14,359 bases of DNA from Cyclobacteriaceae bacterium. GTDB lineage: Bacteria; Bacteroidota; Bacteroidia; Cytophagales; Cyclobacteriaceae. The position numbers and the translations under genes are program-made. The notes below the pieces were generated by a model. That model saw nothing but the letters and a program-made list of their open reading frames with translations, ran no database searches and had not been told where the DNA came from. The first letter of the stretch is position 1; the number at the start of each line of letters is the position of its first letter. The stretch covers positions 1 to 14,359 of the forward strand of contig JAIENH010000752.1 in NCBI GenBank assembly GCA_019751475.1, given 5' to 3'. Below are positions 1 to 7,992 of the stretch, piece by piece.

Positions 1-1
1 G

Positions 2-424
2 ATTGATTTTATACAAAGCATCCCGGGCGATCTTTCTGTTTTTCTGTTGGGAGGATCTAAGGATGCCAACTTGTGCGAGGAAATAATTTCGAATTGCTCG
101 TCAAAGAAGATTAGTAATCTGGCAGGAAAGCTGTCGTTACTCGAGTCAGCAGCCCTGATGAGAGATGCGAAAATGAACTATGTGAATGACTCCGCGCCTT
201 TGCACTTGGCTTCTGCTATGAATGCCCCAGTCACGGCCGTCTATTGCTCCACTATTCCAACTTTCGGATTTGGCCCGCTGTCAGACAAATCATTTGTGGT
301 AGAGACAGAAGAAAAATTAGATTGCCGCCCATGTGGATTGCATGGCTCTAAGGCCTGTCCGAAGGGTCATTTTAAGTGTGCAACAACCATAGGGGTGGAG
401 AAATTACTATTGCCGCTACGTTGA
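2..424 (+). CDS. Glycosyltransferase family 9 (LPS heptosyltransferase-like), C-terminal part
   Basis: This is the 3' end of a gene that begins before the window; the frame is open from base 2 to the TGA at 422-424, so 140 residues are visible. Family 9 enzymes transfer ADP-heptose or related sugars onto the LPS core at the cytoplasmic face of the inner membrane. The visible part is the nucleotide-sugar-binding half. It has a beta strand ending in FLLGGSKD, then NLAGKLSLLESAALM, then the family hallmark VNDSAPLHLASAMNAPV, and finally a Cys-rich tail (CRPC...CPKGHFKC) like that in LPS heptosyltransferase II-type proteins. A TTG near base 47 is internal to the domain and not a credible start. 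The acceptor sugar cannot be told from this fragment. The family call is firm; the exact substrate is inference. Confidence 0.88.
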   Translation: MDFIQSIPGDLSVFLLGGSKDANLCEEIISNCSSKKISNLAGKLSLLESAALMRDAKMNYVNDSAPLHLASAMNAPVTAVYCSTIPTFGFGPLSDKSFVVETEEKLDCRPCGLHGSKACPKGHFKCATTIGVEKLLLPLR

Positions 425-443
425 GTATTTATACTATACTAAA

Positions 444-471
444 TTGATATAATCGTCAATCTTTATCTTTG
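444..471 (+). promoter_or_regulatory. Bacteroidota-type promoter for the E1 dehydrogenase gene
   Basis: TATCTTTG at 464-471 is a perfect match to the Bacteroidota -7 consensus TAnnTTTG. A TTG at 444-446 lies 17 nt upstream, in the range expected for the -33 element. Transcription would start near 477-480, giving a leader of roughly 12-15 nt before the ATG at 492. The promoter sits in the 67-nt gap after the glycosyltransferase stop, so the E1 gene can be transcribed on its own. This is pattern matching only. Confidence 0.6.
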
Positions 472-491
472 CATCTTTTGTTATTGATTAT

Positions 492-2576
492 ATGCCGCAG
501 ACAGTCTCCGAATCAAAGAACTTAGACGATATCTCCCGCCCTACACTGCTGAGAGGCTATGAGCTGATGTGCGTGGCAAGGCGAATGGCTGAGACCTACG
601 AAGAAAACCGAGAGATCTGCAGTAAATATGTACATAGTACTTCCCGGGGGCATGAGGCCATCCAATTGGCAGCAGGGCTTCAACTAACTCCTCACGACTA
701 CGCAGCTCCCTATTATCGCGATGAATCGATGTTGCTGGGTATGGGACTCACCCCATACGAGTTAATGCTTCAGTTGATGGCCAAGCGCGATGATCCGTTT
801 TCGGGTGGCCGGTCGTATTACGGTCATCCTTCGCTGAAGCGCGAGGGTTTTCCCATTATTCCTCATCAAAGTTCTGCCACGGGCATGCAGGCTATTCCCG
901 CCACGGGTATGGCTCATGGAATTGCTTATTTGGAATCGCAAGGATTGCTCAACGGAAATCGCTCCATTGTACTTTGCTCATTGGGAGATGGATCAGTGAC
1001 TGAAGGCGAAGTGGCCGAGGCCTTCCAAATGGCCGTGCTGAAAAAACTGCCTATCGTTTATTTGATACAAGATAATAACTGGGGTATTTCAGCCACAGGT
1101 GAAGAGATGCGCACGATGGATGCCTATGAATATGCGGCAGGATTCAAGGGATTGGAACGCATGCGTGTGGATGGCTCCGATTTTGTTAAGAGTTTCTCAG
1201 GTATCAAGAAGGCCATTGAATTTGTTCGCGAAAAGCGATTGCCAATTTTGGTTCATGCACGTTGCCCTTTGCTTGGGCATCATACATCGGGTGTACGAAA
1301 AGAATGGTATAGAGGAGAAGACCTGGAGGTGCAGCAAAAGGACGACCCTATCGGTAAGCTTGAGCACTTTCTTCATGTAGAGGGCTTTTTGAAATCAGAC
1401 CTTCAGCAGATTCAAGACAAAGCTGCTCAGCGTGTCAAGAGTGATTATGAGCGAGCATTGGCCTCGCCAGATCCGGATACAGATGATTTTAACTCTCATG
1501 AATTTGCTCCGACACCCATCACGGAGGAACGAGGAGAACGAACACCGGCCAACGGAGAGAAAGTGGTGATGGTTGATGCGGCCCTGCATGCAGTAGAAGA
1601 AATTTTGAAGAAACATCCGGAGGCATTGTTCTACGGGCAGGATGTGGGCAGGCGGTTAGGTGGTGTGTTTCGCGAGGCAGCCACGCTTGCGCAAAAATAT
1701 GGCGATGCGCGTGTCTTCAACACACCTATTCAGGAAGCATACATTGTTGGTTCTACAGCCGGCATGTCGGCCGTGGGTGCGAAGCCGATTGTAGAGATTC
1801 AGTTTGCCGATTACATCTGGCCGGGCATAAACCAGTTGGTAGAAGAGCTTTCCAAGAGTTGTTACCTCACAAAAGGAAAATTTCCAATACAGTCGCTCAT
1901 CCGTGTTCCAATCGGTGCATATGGAGGTGGCGGACCGTATCATTCCGGGAGCATTGAATCTACGTTATTGACTATCCGGGGTATTAAAGTTGTGTATCCT
2001 TCCAATGCAGCTGACATGAAAGGATTGCTTAAAGCTTCTTTCTATGACCCCAACCCGGTAGTGCTGTTGGAGCACAAAGGTCTGTACTGGAGCAAAGTGC
2101 CTGGCACGCTAGAGGCAAAAACCATTGAACCTGACGAAGAGTATATAATACCGCTGGGTAAATCCAATGTAGTGCAGCATGCGGTCGAGGCCAAAATTGA
2201 GGCAGGTGAAACAGCAGTAATCATAACCTACGGCATGGGTGTGTATTGGGCCAAGGAAGCTGCGAAAAATTTCTCCGGCCGGATTGAGATCATCGACTTG
2301 CGTTCACTCAATCCCCTTGATTGGCAAACAATAGCGGAATCCGTGCAGCGACACGGTCGGGCATTTGTATTAACAGAAGAACCGCTACTTAATTCATTCG
2401 CAGAGTCCCTTGCCGGACGAATCTCCAAAGAGTATTTCTCATACCTCGATGCACCTGTCTGGACACTCGGTGCTGCAAACCTGCCAGCTGTGCCACTCAA
2501 TGTAGACTTGGAGAAGATGATGCTACCAAATGCCGAGAAAGTAACTCGCGAACTGGAAAAGTTGTTCGCCTTCTAA
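492..2576 (+). CDS. Fused alpha/beta E1 component of a 2-oxo-acid (branched-chain type) dehydrogenase
   Basis: This is a 694-residue thiamine-diphosphate (TPP) enzyme that would decarboxylate a 2-oxo acid and pass the acyl group to the lipoyl domain of an E2 partner; no E2 or E3 gene is in the window. Residues 1 to about 330 are the E1-alpha half. It has the TPP/Mg motif from GDG (165-167) to DNN (194-196), an HQSSATGMQ segment near 125, and GHHTSG (262-267), which matches the loop of 2-oxoisovalerate E1-alpha. From about 355 on is the transketolase-like E1-beta half: YGQDVG near 381, TPIQEAYIVG (411-420) with the conserved Glu415, GGGGPYHSGSIES (478-490), and a C-terminal transketolase domain. 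Fused alpha-beta E1 proteins are common in Bacteroidota. The GHHTSG loop favours branched-chain or 2-oxoisovalerate substrates over pyruvate, but this is not proven. The TAA stop overlaps the tamL stop on the other strand. Confidence 0.93.
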   Translation: MPQTVSESKNLDDISRPTLLRGYELMCVARRMAETYEENREICSKYVHSTSRGHEAIQLAAGLQLTPHDYAAPYYRDESMLLGMGLTPYELMLQLMAKRDDPFSGGRSYYGHPSLKREGFPIIPHQSSATGMQAIPATGMAHGIAYLESQGLLNGNRSIVLCSLGDGSVTEGEVAEAFQMAVLKKLPIVYLIQDNNWGISATGEEMRTMDAYEYAAGFKGLERMRVDGSDFVKSFSGIKKAIEFVREKRLPILVHARCPLLGHHTSGVRKEWYRGEDLEVQQKDDPIGKLEHFLHVEGFLKSDLQQIQDKAAQRVKSDYERALASPDPDTDDFNSHEFAPTPITEERGERTPANGEKVVMVDAALHAVEEILKKHPEALFYGQDVGRRLGGVFREAATLAQKYGDARVFNTPIQEAYIVGSTAGMSAVGAKPIVEIQFADYIWPGINQLVEELSKSCYLTKGKFPIQSLIRVPIGAYGGGGPYHSGSIESTLLTIRGIKVVYPSNAADMKGLLKASFYDPNPVVLLEHKGLYWSKVPGTLEAKTIEPDEEYIIPLGKSNVVQHAVEAKIEAGETAVIITYGMGVYWAKEAAKNFSGRIEIIDLRSLNPLDWQTIAESVQRHGRAFVLTEEPLLNSFAESLAGRISKEYFSYLDAPVWTLGAANLPAVPLNVDLEKMMLPNAEKVTRELEKLFAF

Positions 2577-5065
2577 AACGGATATCCAATACCCACATTC
2601 CAAATCACCGGCTCTCGATCAGTGCCATAAGGCTTGGTGAAACTCAATTTATCTAACACAAACCGCTCGCCTTCTTTCCTACCGGGATCATATGCCTTGA
2701 TACCTATATCCAGTCGTAAGATGAGGAAGGTGAAGTCAAACCGAAGCCCAAAACCTGTACCAACACCAATTTCTTTGTAAAACCGATCCAGTGAAAATTT
2801 AATATTGGATTGTGAGGCCCAATCCGGGACGGTTTCACTCGGAGTCGGTGTCTTCCCTTCTTCAAACGACCAAACATTGCCTGCATCAATGAAGATAGCT
2901 CCATCAACAAAGCCAAATAGTTTTTGACGCCACTCTATGCTCGCTTCTAGCAAGATCTGGCCGGGCCGCTCATAGCGATAGTCAAACAATCCATTAGCTG
3001 CTGGGTTCGTGCTGAGGGAGGGTGGAAGTGACCCGATACCCAAACGTCTCGGGCGCCAGGCTCGCACACTGTTACTACCACCCACGAACCAATACTTTTC
3101 ATAAGGAAGAGCATTGTTGCCACCGTAGGAGTATGCTGCTCCTGTATTTATCCGATAAGCAATTGACCGGTCTTTATTGATGACCTGGTTCTTGCGAAAA
3201 TCCACTCCTATACGCAAATACTTATATATCTCCAGTCCGTTTTGTACGGCAATGGTAGGTGTGTAGAAGTTGAAAAGCGTGCCACCACTTTCGGCCTGCA
3301 CGCGTAAGAAGTAAGAACTCTTTTCGGTGTTGCCGTAGTTGTTGGGGTTCCATGTCCACGAAAAAATCATTGAGCTCACCAGTGATGGTCTAAAAGAGTT
3401 GATCAGGTTATTTCCTTGCAGCAGTTGAAGTGTATCTAACAGATTTCTAAAACTTGGGTCAAGTGTTGATTGAATGATTTGTAAGTTAGTAAGTGTAAGA
3501 GAGTAAAGAGCAGTTCGCTTGTTTTCCCACGTGTAGGTATTTGATACCGTCACGTTTGATCGCTTGTATTCTGGTCGGTCTGTATACGTAAAGCCTGTGA
3601 GCAGCCTTGTCTTAGGATTGAGCCTGCCAAGACCTTCACGAAGGCGACCGATGGGGAGCAAAAATTGAGGAAATGTTACCGAAGCGTTGATAGTGGCCTC
3701 TGTGCTTTTGTAAATGTTACCTACCTGTGTAGCAGAAGCCACACCTTCAAAGCCAAAGCGTCCATTCAGTTCAAATATCTCCAGTCCTTGAAAGATGTTG
3801 CGCTTTTTAAAGCTCAAGCTGTAGTAGGGGCCCGGAAATCCTTGTGTCACTGTCACACCGGCTTCGTTCGTCCAGGCATAGCGATCCAACGGACTGGTAA
3901 AAATATTCGCGATGAATTTTCCACCCGAAGTATCGTAGTTGATGTTGACAAACTTGAAAATATCAAGGTTGGCCAATTGTCGCTGCGTGGCAAGTGTATT
4001 CGATCGGCTATACAAACTATCGCGGTGAATAAAGACACGCTGTGTAAGCAGTTTTTTGCTGTATTGATCGATAAAGTATTTGTATCGTATGTCTTTGTAG
4101 AATTTCGTTTTTCGTTTCAACGAATCCTTTTTCACCCCTGCATCGGTAGTAAAGGAGACAGAGTCGATTTGAAATACTTTATGCGATTCGCGCGTAGCGG
4201 GATCGGAGATGGAAATCTGCAAGGCAATAGCATGTCTGTGTTTGTAAGTCGTGTCTACCTGAAAATCGATGTACTGCTTGCTGAAATCATAGTAACCGTG
4301 ATCCTTTAGCAACAAGTCAATCCGGTCGCGTTCATCGCTGAGTGTTTTTTGATTATAACGATCGCCAATTTTTATTTTTCTAAGTGGCTCGTATTGTCGC
4401 AACAACCGAATTACCGCACTGTCTGATATCTGGTAAAAAATAGTGTCGTAGAGGAATGGTTGTCCGGGGGACAACAAATAGTTAACAGTTACTTTTTTCT
4501 TTGATTCTTTGACGTCAGCTGTTGTTTTCCCTAAAAAGAATCCATGGTTGAACATGTACGTATTAAGCTTCTCAACGGTCAGTTGAACGCTGGCGGAGTC
4601 ATAAATAGAAACCGGCTCTCCCCACTGCATGGGCATATTACCGTTTTCAATTTTCTTGTTGAATGTCTCCACTTTCTGGAGTTTCCTGAACTGGAGATTG
4701 GTAATTTTTCGTTGATTTTTTGTTGCGGCAATCTTGGCGTTGAACTTCTTCTCCTTCTTTTCCTTCTTTCGCTCGAAGTCTTTTTTACTGTGAAAAGGCC
4801 ATGCAGTTTCTTTTTTAAAAGCCTTTTCACCAAAGTGATACATCCACGTCAGGCTGTTGAATACTCCAAACATCCGCCTGTTGGCCTTCTGAACGTAGAT
4901 ATCTTTAAGTTCTTCTTTATTGAAGTCGGAGGGAGCAGTGACGGACTGCTTGTACAATAATTTTTGTCCTTTCTCCAGGTAGCTTGTGCCTACGCAACCG
5001 CCCAATGCGAGTACCCACACGAGACCCATGAAAATTTTGGTAACTTTCCTCGCCAGGTCACGCAA
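2573..5065 (-). CDS. tamL: TamL: lipoprotein BamA/TamA-family outer-membrane beta-barrel protein
   Basis: This is an Omp85-superfamily protein that would insert or help assemble outer-membrane proteins. With a TTG start at 5065 it has 830 residues: a basic n-region, a hydrophobic stretch and the lipobox LGGC (Cys24), so it is predicted to be a lipoprotein, which is the mark of the Bacteroidota TamL type. POTRA-like segments span roughly residues 140-350 and a 16-strand-type barrel follows. V667-R668-A669-W670 in a GGSNSVRAWRPRR stretch occupies the place of the VRGF/Y loop-6 motif of BamA/TamA. The protein ends in Tyr-Pro-Phe; a C-terminal aromatic is typical of barrels. The start is uncertain: the only ATG (5029) would leave 11 uncharged residues before the Cys, too short for a good signal peptide, while TTGs exist at 5065, 5077 and 5083. 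No acidic surface-export signal follows the Cys. No tamB gene is adjacent. Confidence 0.87.
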   Translation of the reverse strand: MRDLARKVTKIFMGLVWVLALGGCVGTSYLEKGQKLLYKQSVTAPSDFNKEELKDIYVQKANRRMFGVFNSLTWMYHFGEKAFKKETAWPFHSKKDFERKKEKKEKKFNAKIAATKNQRKITNLQFRKLQKVETFNKKIENGNMPMQWGEPVSIYDSASVQLTVEKLNTYMFNHGFFLGKTTADVKESKKKVTVNYLLSPGQPFLYDTIFYQISDSAVIRLLRQYEPLRKIKIGDRYNQKTLSDERDRIDLLLKDHGYYDFSKQYIDFQVDTTYKHRHAIALQISISDPATRESHKVFQIDSVSFTTDAGVKKDSLKRKTKFYKDIRYKYFIDQYSKKLLTQRVFIHRDSLYSRSNTLATQRQLANLDIFKFVNINYDTSGGKFIANIFTSPLDRYAWTNEAGVTVTQGFPGPYYSLSFKKRNIFQGLEIFELNGRFGFEGVASATQVGNIYKSTEATINASVTFPQFLLPIGRLREGLGRLNPKTRLLTGFTYTDRPEYKRSNVTVSNTYTWENKRTALYSLTLTNLQIIQSTLDPSFRNLLDTLQLLQGNNLINSFRPSLVSSMIFSWTWNPNNYGNTEKSSYFLRVQAESGGTLFNFYTPTIAVQNGLEIYKYLRIGVDFRKNQVINKDRSIAYRINTGAAYSYGGNNALPYEKYWFVGGSNSVRAWRPRRLGIGSLPPSLSTNPAANGLFDYRYERPGQILLEASIEWRQKLFGFVDGAIFIDAGNVWSFEEGKTPTPSETVPDWASQSNIKFSLDRFYKEIGVGTGFGLRFDFTFLILRLDIGIKAYDPGRKEGERFVLDKLSFTKPYGTDREPVIWNVGIGYPF

Positions 5066-5066
5066 T

Positions 5067-5813
5067 ATGATATCCAAAGCCAAAGCTCGCTTTATTAAAT
5101 CCTTGCAAGTAAAGAAATACCGCCAAGCCGAACAATGTTTTCTCGTTCAGGGTGCGAAGGCTGTGACCGAAACGCTGCACTCCGATTTTGACATCGTGCT
5201 GGTGGCGGGCACCGATGCTTTTTTTACTGAATGGGAATCACCTCGCCAAAAAAGTATTGAACAAGTGGAGGTGTCGGTGAAGGAATTAACGGACTTGGGT
5301 TCGGTTGAGACCAATGATGCCGCCTTGGCTGTGGTGAAAATGAAGCCTCGGCAAAAGCCTCGACTGCCCGCTAATGACTTTGCTCTTGTGCTTGATGACA
5401 TCCGCGACCCTGGCAATCTGGGTACTATTATCCGCACGGCAGACTGGTACGGTGTGAAGAATATAATTGCCTCACCGGAGACCGCGGACGTTTATAGTCC
5501 TAAGGTCATCAACGCTACCATGGGTTCCTTTTTGCGGGTGAATTTTTTTTACGAACCGTTACAAGAATTCCTCACCGGCCAGTCGATACCGGTGTATGGT
5601 ACATTTTTAACGGGCGAAGATGTTCACACTATTTCGTTTGGTAAGAGTGGCTTGATCGTGATCGGAAATGAATCAAACGGGATATCACCTGCTGTAAAGG
5701 CAAAAGTGACGAAGCGAATTACCATCCCCACGTATGGAAAGGCTGAATCGCTGAATGCATCAGTGGCTACCGGAATTATTTTAGATAATGTGAGGCGAAC
5801 GGGTAGGCTATAG
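5067..5813 (+). CDS. SpoU/TrmH-family (SPOUT) RNA 2'-O-methyltransferase
   Basis: This is a 248-residue cytoplasmic SAM-dependent enzyme that would methylate a ribose 2'-OH in tRNA or rRNA. The N-terminal 90 residues form the substrate-binding (L30e-like) domain with FLVQGAKAV near 25-33. The SPOUT domain carries all three SpoU motifs: DPGNLGTIIRTA (114-125, with Asn117 and Arg123), IGNESNGIS (199-207) and IPTYGKAESLNASVATGI (220-237). The frame stays open upstream to an ATG at 4986, but homology to the family starts at the 5067 ATG (MISKAKARFIKSL), so that start was chosen. It is divergent from tamL with essentially no spacer, and its TAG stop lies within CTATAG, shared with yhhQ on the other strand. 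The family is clear; the target nucleotide cannot be read from sequence, so rlmB or trmH should not be assigned. Confidence 0.92.
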   Translation: MISKAKARFIKSLQVKKYRQAEQCFLVQGAKAVTETLHSDFDIVLVAGTDAFFTEWESPRQKSIEQVEVSVKELTDLGSVETNDAALAVVKMKPRQKPRLPANDFALVLDDIRDPGNLGTIIRTADWYGVKNIIASPETADVYSPKVINATMGSFLRVNFFYEPLQEFLTGQSIPVYGTFLTGEDVHTISFGKSGLIVIGNESNGISPAVKAKVTKRITIPTYGKAESLNASVATGIILDNVRRTGRL

Positions 5814-6593
5814 AAATTTCTGGCTTTGCAGAGAGGCCTCTTCGGAAATTTTTTGAGCGTGCTCTTTTCCCAAGTAGCGGTCTATGATGGAATGCCCTGC
5901 ATAGACTAAGGGAGTAAGCAAGATGGCTACCACAAACTTGTAGATGTAATTCGTGATGCCGATGGCAATAATCTGCGAAGTGGAGAACACTCCCGCAAAG
6001 GCAATAAACAACACCACGAAGCTATCAATTAATTGCGATACAACGGTAGACCCCGTAGCTCGCAGCCACAACTGACGGTGACCTGTTACTTTCCGGAGCC
6101 GTTGAAAAACAAATACATCTGTTAATTGCCCGATAAGGAATGCGGCTAACGAACCGATGATGATGCGTTGGCCCTGGCCAAATATTTTATTGAAGGCAAA
6201 ATCCATGTTGAAGTAGTTGCCAGCATTATCCTGGTTATTTGCATCCAGCCACCAACCGGCCGGTGGCAACCGCATGGTGAGAAAAATTACTACAAATGAG
6301 TACGCAATAAGTCCTGCGGTCAGGTAACTGATTCGCTTCACGCCTGGCTTTCCAAAATACTCATTGATAAGATCGGATGTAATGAAGACTACTGGCCAAA
6401 TCACGGCACCTGCCGTGAGGTTAAAATCCATAGTGAAGCCAAGGATATTTAAGTTGGCTGGCTGAAGACCTAGCGTACCTTCACCTGAGAAAATTTTCAC
6501 ACCAATCATCTCGGCCACCAATGCATTGGTGAGAAATATGCCGCACAGCACAATAAAGAGCCGGTGCTTTTTGCGTTCCAATTCAAGCTCCAT
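5808..6593 (-). CDS. yhhQ: Queuosine precursor transporter (YhhQ/DUF165, VUT family)
   Basis: This is a 261-residue inner-membrane protein with about six hydrophobic helices (near residues 12-32, 60-76, 88-107, 143-163, 183-203 and 206-232). Family signatures are SDLINEYFGK (73-82), GQLTDVFVFQRLR (155-167) and an RATGSTVVSQLIDSFVVLFIAF segment (178-199). YhhQ proteins import 7-deazaguanine precursors (preQ0/preQ1) for the queuosine modification of tRNA anticodons. The ATG overlaps the rnz stop as TAATG, so translation is probably coupled to RNase Z. The 3' end overlaps the convergent RNA methyltransferase by 6 nt. No preQ1 riboswitch would be expected at this internal operon position and none is visible. 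The family assignment is strong; which precursor is transported is inferred from the family. Confidence 0.92.
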   Translation of the reverse strand: MELELERKKHRLFIVLCGIFLTNALVAEMIGVKIFSGEGTLGLQPANLNILGFTMDFNLTAGAVIWPVVFITSDLINEYFGKPGVKRISYLTAGLIAYSFVVIFLTMRLPPAGWWLDANNQDNAGNYFNMDFAFNKIFGQGQRIIIGSLAAFLIGQLTDVFVFQRLRKVTGHRQLWLRATGSTVVSQLIDSFVVLFIAFAGVFSTSQIIAIGITNYIYKFVVAILLTPLVYAGHSIIDRYLGKEHAQKISEEASLQSQKFL

Positions 6594-7510
6594 TAGTCGG
6601 AAAGTTCAATGGTATCGCCTTCAATTGCTAATGAAACGGCCGGAAAAATTCTGGCAGCTTCTTCCAATACTGGTGCCAGGTCTTTGTATCGAGCCGAAAA
6701 GTGGCCAATCAATAACTTCTTCACCTGGGCTCGCAATGCTACCGATGCAGCTTCAGCTGCGGTGCTGTGTTTGGTATCCCTGGCTTTGCTGACTTCTTCT
6801 TCCATAAAGGTAGCCTCGTGATATAAAAGGTCTACCGACTGAATTTGTTCAATAAACCGATCATTCGGTTGTGTGTCCGAGCAATACGCGTATGACAGCG
6901 AAGGCCTTGGTGGGAGTGTGAAATCGTCACGCCTAAAAAGTATGGCACCGTGTTCATCTCTTACATCTTGACCGGCCTTCAACTGTACAATGTGCTGCAA
7001 GAGCATATCTTTTGGTAGTCTTGTTTTGTCGATTCGATAGGGCTTTGGCTTTTCACGAAACAAAAACCCGGACGTCATCACTTTGTGATCTAGCGGGATT
7101 GTCTCCACCGTAAGAGCACTGTCTTCAAAAACTTTTTCAACCTTGTTTTCCGTTAATGTGTGAAAGACAATCTTGAAGTTTAATACAGATTTGGAATGTT
7201 TGAATTGCAACAGCAGTATCTCGTCTAATCCGCGGAAGCTGTAAATATGCAAATCATCTTTTCTTCGCTGCAGGTGCATGGAGAACAACAGACCGGGCAA
7301 GCCCAGGTAGTGGTCGCCATGTAAATGGCTGATGAAGATGTGATCAATTTTATGAATGTTGATATTGTACCGTGCGAGTTGCAATTGACAACCTTCACCA
7401 CAGTCGATGAGCAAGTGCCGATTTTGAATTACCAGGTACTGCGATGAAGGAAATCGCCCGTAGGCAGGGAGAGCGCCACTGGCGCCTAGTATGGTAAGTT
7501 GGAAAGACAC
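6593..7510 (-). CDS. rnz: Ribonuclease Z (tRNA 3'-processing endonuclease)
   Basis: This is a 305-residue zinc-dependent metallo-beta-lactamase-fold nuclease that trims the 3' trailer of pre-tRNA. All metal ligands are present: H62-x-H64-x-D66-H67 in SHLHGDHYLG, His142 in PLDHK, Asp212 in YCSDT and His270 in IGHFSARY; His248 (TKHST) is the usual additional catalytic His. The flexible-arm region of the long bacterial form is present between about 150 and 200. The length matches the usual 300-310 residues. The start codon is GTG (7508-7510), followed by the typical N-terminus SFQLTILGASGALP; an in-frame TAA 12 codons upstream (7547-7549), with no ATG in between, leaves no better option. It lies 64 nt after the STAS gene, and its TAA overlaps the yhhQ ATG. 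Confidence 0.96.
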   Translation of the reverse strand: MSFQLTILGASGALPAYGRFPSSQYLVIQNRHLLIDCGEGCQLQLARYNINIHKIDHIFISHLHGDHYLGLPGLLFSMHLQRRKDDLHIYSFRGLDEILLLQFKHSKSVLNFKIVFHTLTENKVEKVFEDSALTVETIPLDHKVMTSGFLFREKPKPYRIDKTRLPKDMLLQHIVQLKAGQDVRDEHGAILFRRDDFTLPPRPSLSYAYCSDTQPNDRFIEQIQSVDLLYHEATFMEEEVSKARDTKHSTAAEAASVALRAQVKKLLIGHFSARYKDLAPVLEEAARIFPAVSLAIEGDTIELSD

Positions 7511-7574
7511 GGTGCCGAAGATGAATGACCGGCTATTGGAATGCCTTTAAAAAAATCAAGTAAAACGTGTGCCG

Positions 7575-7949
7575 TTAGGCCTCATCCTTCATGTCTTTCT
7601 CAATCTCATGCATGAACACGGCATCTACAGCTTCTTCTACAGTCTGCACAATGTTGAGCACGCTATCGAGTTGGGATATTTTGATAAGCTTGGTGGTATG
7701 ATCGGACAGTGCTGCCAAAACAAAAATGCCTCCATCTTCCTGAAGAATGCGATTGCCAACCAAAAGTGCGCTTAGACCAGAACTGTCAGTATACTTTACA
7801 TCGACAAGGTCAAGTATAATATTGCGAATGCCCTCCGCATGGAGTGTGATTAACTCAGATTTAAGAGCAGGCGCCACGCTCGAATCCAATTTCTCTTCGT
7901 GGAGGCGTAGGAGGCTGTATTTTTCCTGTTTGTCAATAGTATATTTCAT
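7575..7949 (-). CDS. STAS-domain protein (anti-sigma factor antagonist-like)
   Basis: This is a 124-residue single-domain STAS protein of the SpoIIAA/RsbV type. The hallmark D55-S56-S57-G-L-S-A-L-L follows an NIILDLVDVKYT strand; one of the two serines is the usual site phosphorylated by an anti-sigma/HPK-like kinase. An acidic and Lys-rich tail (HEIEKDMKDEA) follows the domain. Family knowledge says such proteins bind partner kinases or sigma regulators, but no RsbW-like kinase, PP2C phosphatase or alternative sigma factor is encoded in this window, so the partner is unknown. It sits between purC (43 nt upstream) and rnz (64 nt downstream) in the same direction. The domain assignment is firm; the role is open. 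Confidence 0.9.
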   Translation of the reverse strand: MKYTIDKQEKYSLLRLHEEKLDSSVAPALKSELITLHAEGIRNIILDLVDVKYTDSSGLSALLVGNRILQEDGGIFVLAALSDHTTKLIKISQLDSVLNIVQTVEEAVDAVFMHEIEKDMKDEA

Positions 7950-7992
7950 CTGTCAGCGATTTTGGAGAGAAAATTCCCGGGCTAAAAGTAAT

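Noticed and set aside
47..424. TTG at 47 as the start of a complete small protein
   Set aside because: The frame continues upstream to the window edge and the sequence begins in the middle of a glycosyltransferase domain, so this is a gene cut by the window.
3665..4309. 214-codon plus-strand frame opposite tamL
   Set aside because: tamL is continuous here with a conserved domain; the opposite frame lacks any motif.
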